Part shown: positions 5,790 through 9,159 of the stretch, piece by piece
Layout of the letters: each line of letters opens with the position of its first letter
Position numbering within the stretch: the first letter of the stretch is position 1
NCBI GenBank assembly: GCA_013297585.1
Contig: JAAFHG010000129.1
Span: 1-9,159, forward strand
DNA: 9,159 nucleotides
Source of the DNA: Chitinophagales bacterium
Lineage (GTDB): Bacteria > Bacteroidota > Bacteroidia > Chitinophagales > Chitinophagaceae
Reading direction: 5' to 3'
Program-made: the position numbers and the translations under genes
Notes under the pieces: model-generated
Database searches by the model: none
What the model was told of the DNA's origin: nothing
The model's input: the letters and a program-made list of their open reading frames with translations, nothing else

Positions 5790-5807
5790 ATCCTAAAGGT
5801 TTAGGAT
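5790..5807. promoter_or_regulatory. Perfect dyad upstream of rng
   Basis: ATCCTAAA (5790-5797) and TTTAGGAT (5800-5807) form a perfect 8-bp inverted repeat with a 2-base spacer, 36 bases before the rng start codon. If TAAAGTTG at 5828-5835 is the -7 element, the dyad overlaps the -33 region, where a dimeric repressor could act. As RNA it could form a short hairpin with a 4-base loop. No known operator is recognised. Confidence 0.45.
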
Positions 5808-5827
5808 ATTGTTGATTTTATTTATTT

Positions 5828-5835
5828 TAAAGTTG
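5828..5835 (+). promoter_or_regulatory. Possible -7 element for rng
   Basis: TAAAGTTG differs from TAnnTTTG at one position, and the 12-mer TAAAGTTGCAAA recurs exactly at 524-535 upstream of dnaA. It ends eight bases before the GTG start of rng, so a transcript from here would have almost no 5' leader. No convincing -33 element is present at the expected distance. Confidence 0.3.
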
Positions 5836-5843
5836 CAAATTTT

Positions 5844-7394
5844 GTGAACAAAGAACTAATTATAAATGCAAGCCCATCGGGTGTAGAAATTGCATTTTTA
5901 GAAGAAAAAAGGCTGGTAGAGCTACACAACGAAAAATCTGATGCCACATTTGGCGTTGGTGACTTATATCTTGGTAAGGTTAAAAAATTAATTCCTGGTT
6001 TAAACGCAGCATTTATAGATGTTGGTTTTGAGAAAGATGCCTTTTTACACTATACAGACTTATCGCCGTATGTAAAATCGTTATTGAAATTTACACAAAT
6101 GGCCGTTTCTGATAAAGAAGAAAATGGCTTTGACTTCTCAAAATTTAATATAGAGCCTGAAATTGTAAAAACAGGTAAAATAAATGAAGTGCTTAACGGC
6201 AAGCCAAGTGTATTGGTACAAATATTAAAAGAACCAATTGCTGCCAAAGGCCCAAGACTAAGTTGCGAACTAAGCTTACCAGGTAGATTTATTGTAGTAA
6301 CACCATTTAACGAGATTGTTGCTGTATCCAAAAAAATTCATTCTGGCGAAGAAAGAAAGCGCTTTCAAAAAATTGTAGAATCTATTCGTCCGAAAAACTT
6401 TGGTGTTATTGTACGTACCGCCGCAGAAGGTAAAAGCACAGCAGAAATTCATCAAGATTTACTGAGCCTAATAGATACTTGGAACAGTATACAAGCAAAT
6501 TTAAAAAATGCTGTTGCGCCAGCCAAAATATTAAGCGAACAAAACCGAGCTACCAGTATTTTAAGAGACCTACTAAGTGCAGATTTTAATCGTATTGTGA
6601 TAAATGATAAAAACATTTACAACGATACCAAAAGCTATATTGACAAAATTGCACCAGATAAAACAGACATTGTAACGCTACACAATGGCCCACTACCAAT
6701 ATTTGATACCTATGGTGTAACCAAGCAAGTAAAAAGTGCTTTTGGCAAAACGGTAAACCTACCAAGTGGTGCTTATTTAATAATAGAACACACTGAGGCA
6801 TTACACGTTATAGATGTAAATAGTGGTTACAAAAGCGTAAGTAATAGCCAAGAAGAAAACGCTTTACAAACTAATTTAGAAGCTGCTGAAGAAATTGCTC
6901 GTCAGTTACGCTTACGTGATATTGGCGGTATTATAGTGGTAGATTTTATAGACATGAAATTGCCAGATAATAGAAAGCAATTGCAGGAAGCAATGGAAAA
7001 GTTTATGCAAACTGACCGTGCCAAACATGCCGTATTACCTATTTCTAAATTTGGATTAATGCAGCTTACAAGGCAGCGTATGCGCCCTGAACTAAGCATC
7101 AACACTTCTGAAGTTTGCCCTGTATGTAGTGGTACTGGTAAAATATCTTCTACCCTACTATTAGAAGACGAAATAGAAAAACGCTTACAATATTTAATCA
7201 GCCATTCGCACAAAAACTTGTTGTTAATGGTGCACCCAATTGTGTATTCGCATCTTACCAAAGGCATTTTCACCTCAATTTTTAAAAGATGGAAACGCAA
7301 ACACAAAACCAAATTATCTATTGAAGCCAATAATAATTTCCACTTAATAGAATTTAAGTTTTACGACGAAAACGAAGAAGAAATTAAATTCTAA
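5844..7394 (+). CDS. rng: Ribonuclease G (RNase E/G family endoribonuclease)
   Basis: RNase E/G enzymes cut single-stranded RNA and act in rRNA maturation and mRNA decay, usually sensing a 5' monophosphate. The 516-residue size fits RNase G, with no long C-terminal scaffold as in RNase E. The GTG at 5844 gives MNKELIINASPSGVEIAFLE, the usual N-terminus. An S1-like domain (about 36-130; VGDLYLGKVKKLIPGLNAAF) carries a charged insertion near 75-110. The catalytic DNase I-like domain has both metal-binding aspartates: Asp324 in HVIDVNSGY and Asp367 in GGIIVVDFIDM. They are 43 residues apart, as in E. coli RNase E (303 and 346). EEIARQLRLRDIGG (349-362) lies between them. The Zn-link CPVC (Cys425, Cys428) used for dimer contacts is present, followed by SGTGK. 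The C-terminus is basic, then acidic. The gene ends in its own terminator. Confidence 0.97.
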   Translation: MNKELIINASPSGVEIAFLEEKRLVELHNEKSDATFGVGDLYLGKVKKLIPGLNAAFIDVGFEKDAFLHYTDLSPYVKSLLKFTQMAVSDKEENGFDFSKFNIEPEIVKTGKINEVLNGKPSVLVQILKEPIAAKGPRLSCELSLPGRFIVVTPFNEIVAVSKKIHSGEERKRFQKIVESIRPKNFGVIVRTAAEGKSTAEIHQDLLSLIDTWNSIQANLKNAVAPAKILSEQNRATSILRDLLSADFNRIVINDKNIYNDTKSYIDKIAPDKTDIVTLHNGPLPIFDTYGVTKQVKSAFGKTVNLPSGAYLIIEHTEALHVIDVNSGYKSVSNSQEENALQTNLEAAEEIARQLRLRDIGGIIVVDFIDMKLPDNRKQLQEAMEKFMQTDRAKHAVLPISKFGLMQLTRQRMRPELSINTSEVCPVCSGTGKISSTLLLEDEIEKRLQYLISHSHKNLLLMVHPIVYSHLTKGIFTSIFKRWKRKHKTKLSIEANNNFHLIEFKFYDENEEEIKF

Positions 7395-7415
7395 AATACC
7401 ATAAACGCATTTTAT

Positions 7416-7454
7416 AAAAGCCATCTAAGTAATTGGGTGGCTTTTGTATTTTAT
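7416..7454 (+). terminator. Intrinsic terminator after rng
   Basis: AAAAGCCATCTAA (7416-7428) pairs with TTGGGTGGCTTTT (7433-7445) to form a 13-bp stem, including two G-T pairs, around the loop GTAA. The right arm ends in TTTT and is followed by GTATTTTAT. It lies 21 bases after the rng stop codon. Confidence 0.85.
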
Positions 7455-7537
7455 AGTAGTATTAACAAAAAGAAGTAGGCAACACTTAAACTTATAGCTA
7501 CCAATACTAGTCAATACTGCAATTAAAAAACAAACAC

Positions 7538-7888
7538 ATGAAGCAACTAATTATAGCACTATGCCTTGTAGGCCTTGGCTATGCAACACAAGCCCAAACA
7601 CCTAGCGCACCAACTGCACCTACCACAGAAAAAAAGAAAAAACCAAATTTGGCTAAAGAGCTAAACCTAAACGAGACTCAGAAGAAAACGATGGCTGCCA
7701 TGCGTAAAACTGGTAAAGCACAAGCTGATAGCATTAAAAGCAATACGGCTTTAACAGAAGCGCAAAAGAAAACAGAATTGAAGAAAGTAAAGCAAGAAGA
7801 GCGAAAAAAAATGGAAGGCATATTAACCACCGAACAAAAAGCCAAACTCGCCGAATTACAACCAAAAAAGAAAGGCAAAAAACACTAA
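7538..7888 (+). CDS. Small secreted Lys-rich protein with LTxxQ-like motifs
   Basis: This 116-residue protein starts with a signal peptide (MKQLIIALCLVGLGYATQAQ, likely cleaved near residue 20), so it should be exported to the periplasm. A short Pro/Thr linker and a Lys run follow (21-36). The rest is predicted helical and strongly charged. Three motifs resemble the LTxxQ signature of the Spy/CpxP family of periplasmic chaperones and stress sensors: LNETQ (44-48), LTEAQ (72-76) and LTTEQ (96-100). It ends in a basic KKKGKKH tail. It lacks the full length of CpxP, so a Spy-like chaperone role is only a family-level inference. The ATG at 7538 has an A-rich leader. A second protein of similar type starts 50 bases downstream with no terminator between, so the pair is probably one transcript. 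Confidence 0.75.
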   Translation: MKQLIIALCLVGLGYATQAQTPSAPTAPTTEKKKKPNLAKELNLNETQKKTMAAMRKTGKAQADSIKSNTALTEAQKKTELKKVKQEERKKMEGILTTEQKAKLAELQPKKKGKKH

Positions 7889-7938
7889 ATACCTAATAAG
7901 CAATTACATTCACCTTACAATTTAAAACACACACAATT

Positions 7939-8319
7939 ATGAAAAAAGTATTCGTATTACTTGCTATTTGCGTTGCAGCAATTACAAGTGCAAACGCACA
8001 AGGCGGCGGTTTTGACCCTGCCGCAATGAAAGAAAGACAAATAAAAATGTGGAAAGAAAGCGACCTTAAATTAACAGATGTACAAATTGACTCAGTACTA
8101 GCTGTACAAGGTGAATTTATGCAAGCAAGAAGGGGCATGAGAGATTTAAGCCAAGAAGAAAGACAAGCAAAAATGAAAGAAATGAACGAAGCAATGGCAA
8201 AACGCCTTACAAGCGCATTGAAAGATGAAGCTTTAGCAAAAAAAGTAATTGCCTATCAGCAAGAACAACAAGCAAAAATGAGACAAGGCGGTGGCGGCAG
8301 ACCCGCTGGCAATAAATAG
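7939..8319 (+). CDS. Small secreted helical protein, Spy/LTxxQ-like
   Basis: This 126-residue protein has a signal peptide (MKKVFVLLAICVAAITSANA, likely cleaved after Ala20, leaving Gln21). The mature part is almost entirely charged helix rich in Met, Gln, Lys and Glu. One LTDVQ motif (45-49) precedes the stretch QIDSVLAVQGEFMQARRGM, and DLSQEERQAKMKEMNEAM (69-86) resembles the repeated helical units of Spy/CpxP-type proteins. The C-terminus is glycine-rich and disordered (GGGGRPAGNK). The likely role is a periplasmic holdase or stress protein, or a small regulator of envelope stress; the family assignment rests on motif and architecture only. It follows the similar small secreted gene on the same strand and ends before a shared hairpin terminator facing the convergent reductase gene. 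Confidence 0.75.
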   Translation: MKKVFVLLAICVAAITSANAQGGGFDPAAMKERQIKMWKESDLKLTDVQIDSVLAVQGEFMQARRGMRDLSQEERQAKMKEMNEAMAKRLTSALKDEALAKKVIAYQQEQQAKMRQGGGGRPAGNK

Positions 8320-8341
8320 TTTTTTTAGGATGATGATAATG

Positions 8342-8374
8342 AAAACAGCCTCACAAATTTTGTGGGGCTGTTTT
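8342..8374. terminator. Bidirectional terminator between convergent genes
   Basis: AAAACAGCCTCACAA (8342-8356) pairs with TTGTGGGGCTGTTTT (8360-8374) in a 15-bp stem with one T-G pair and a 3-base loop. Each arm ends in four T residues when read on its own strand. It can therefore end both the secreted-protein transcript (+) and the reductase transcript (-), whose stop codon lies 58 bases away. Confidence 0.85.
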
Positions 8375-8431
8375 ACAAATAATGCGAGACGCTACCAGAT
8401 ATATATTACTTCATTGCTGCAATTGCACTAA

Positions 8432-9159
8432 TTAGTAGCAGTCAGTCAATATCTGCCCTTGTGCTTGGTAGTATTGTAAGGTGTTATTTGTATGCGCTGC
8501 GCAAATGGTAGCTAATACTTCCATCACACTTTGCTGCATAGCTAATGAACCGCACAACATTAATACGCCCCTACTGTCTAATGTCTTTGAAATAAAAGCT
8601 GCATCTGCCGCTAACAAATCTGTTACATACTGCTGCTTACCTTCACGAGAATAAGCTATTTGTAATTGCGCAAGCTGTTTCTTATCAATAGCAGCGTTGA
8701 TAGCTGTTTCGTACATCGCATAGGTCTGCTGCGTTCTACACCCAAAGTATAAGTGATAAGCTTTGTGTTTGGTATTCTCATCTATCATACCTAAGAATGG
8801 TGCAATACCTGTACCATTGGCTATCATTACTACAGTAGTAGCAGCACTAGGCACATGAAAGTGCGTATTACTAATCACTTTGGCCTCTATCGTATCGTTA
8901 TTATTGAGTTGGTACAAAAAGCTTGAGCCCAAACCATTCGGCAAAAGCTTTACACTCAACTGTATGTGCTTACCTATTTTACCAATAGAATACAAGCGTT
9001 CACGATAATCTTTTGCAGGGTAAATGGCTAATAAATCACCAGAGGTAAACGTGGCTTTACCACTAGGTTGTAATGTGATTAAGAATGGTTCATCAGCATG
9101 GCTGCTTATTGTTTTACCTACAACCTTAAAGCTTTGCAACCCTTTCGGTTGTTGGTGTA
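8432..9159 (-). CDS. CysJ/cytochrome-P450-reductase-like flavoprotein, C-terminal part
   Basis: This is the FAD- and NADPH-binding end of a diflavin-reductase-type protein, which passes electrons from NADPH through FAD to FMN or another acceptor. The frame is open to the right edge with no ATG; the only internal candidate is a TTG at 9139, so the gene is cut and probably continues. Numbering from that TTG (235 residues), the FAD motif RLYS is at 48-51, GLGSSFL at 69-75, the nucleotide-binding GTGIAPF at 109-115, YFGCR at 131-135, AYSRE at 162-166 and LCGS at 195-198. The C-terminal Tyr235 (TDCY) recalls the DVY end of CysJ, where the aromatic residue stacks on FAD. In Bacteroidota such ends often belong to larger flavodoxin- or PepSY-fused proteins, so sulfite reduction should not be assumed. 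The acceptor is unknown. Confidence 0.85.
   Translation of the reverse strand, partial: HQQPKGLQSFKVVGKTISSHADEPFLITLQPSGKATFTSGDLLAIYPAKDYRERLYSIGKIGKHIQLSVKLLPNGLGSSFLYQLNNNDTIEAKVISNTHFHVPSAATTVVMIANGTGIAPFLGMIDENTKHKAYHLYFGCRTQQTYAMYETAINAAIDKKQLAQLQIAYSREGKQQYVTDLLAADAAFISKTLDSRGVLMLCGSLAMQQSVMEVLATICAAHTNNTLQYYQAQGQILTDCY

Noticed and set aside
6902..7330. Minus-strand open frame of 142 codons inside rng
   Set aside because: It lies opposite the conserved catalytic half of RNase G, encodes nothing recognisable and lacks a start context; it is a shadow frame.

Overview
The window looks like chromosomal core DNA from a Bacteroidota bacterium, most likely of the Chitinophagaceae/Sphingobacteriales type. 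The evidence is low GC content, A-rich rather than Shine-Dalgarno start regions, a TAnnTTTG-type promoter ahead of the tRNAs, a 7TM-AraC regulator, and secreted proteins whose signal peptides end in AQ or ANA. The lineage is inferred from these traits; no taxonomic search was possible. I see no mobile element, CRISPR array, prophage or rRNA.

Layout, left to right. (1) The 3' end of a 5'-nucleotidase-type metallophosphoesterase, cut by the window edge. (2) Complete dnaA with a strong intrinsic terminator. (3) A tRNA-Ser(GCU)/tRNA-Pro(UGG) pair with its own promoter and terminator. (4) A membrane-anchored AraC-family regulator with its terminator. (5) A gene-poor stretch of about 370 bases holding a triple imperfect repeat and a strong hairpin with a T-run that belongs to no recognised gene. 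(6) A same-strand cluster of an HU/IHF-type DNA-binding protein, a membrane-anchored TPR protein, a 29-residue Lys/Arg-rich protein and ribonuclease G (rng). (7) Two small secreted Spy/LTxxQ-type proteins in tandem. (8) On the opposite strand, the C-terminal part of a CysJ/cytochrome-P450-reductase-like flavoprotein reductase, cut by the right edge and sharing a hairpin terminator with the Spy-like pair.

How they fit together. Most genes are information-processing housekeeping: replication initiation (DnaA), nucleoid structure (HU), translation (two tRNAs and a likely ribosomal small protein) and RNA processing (RNase G). The most notable gene is the 29-codon ORF at 5538-5627. By eye its C-terminal half aligns with the mS38 (AURKAIP1)/bS22 family of tiny ribosomal small-subunit proteins, and it lies directly upstream of rng. 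The least explained sequence is 3923-4295, between the AraC and HU genes. I found no convincing new multi-gene system; the unusual signals are small ones (short ORF, hairpins, repeats and shared upstream motifs).
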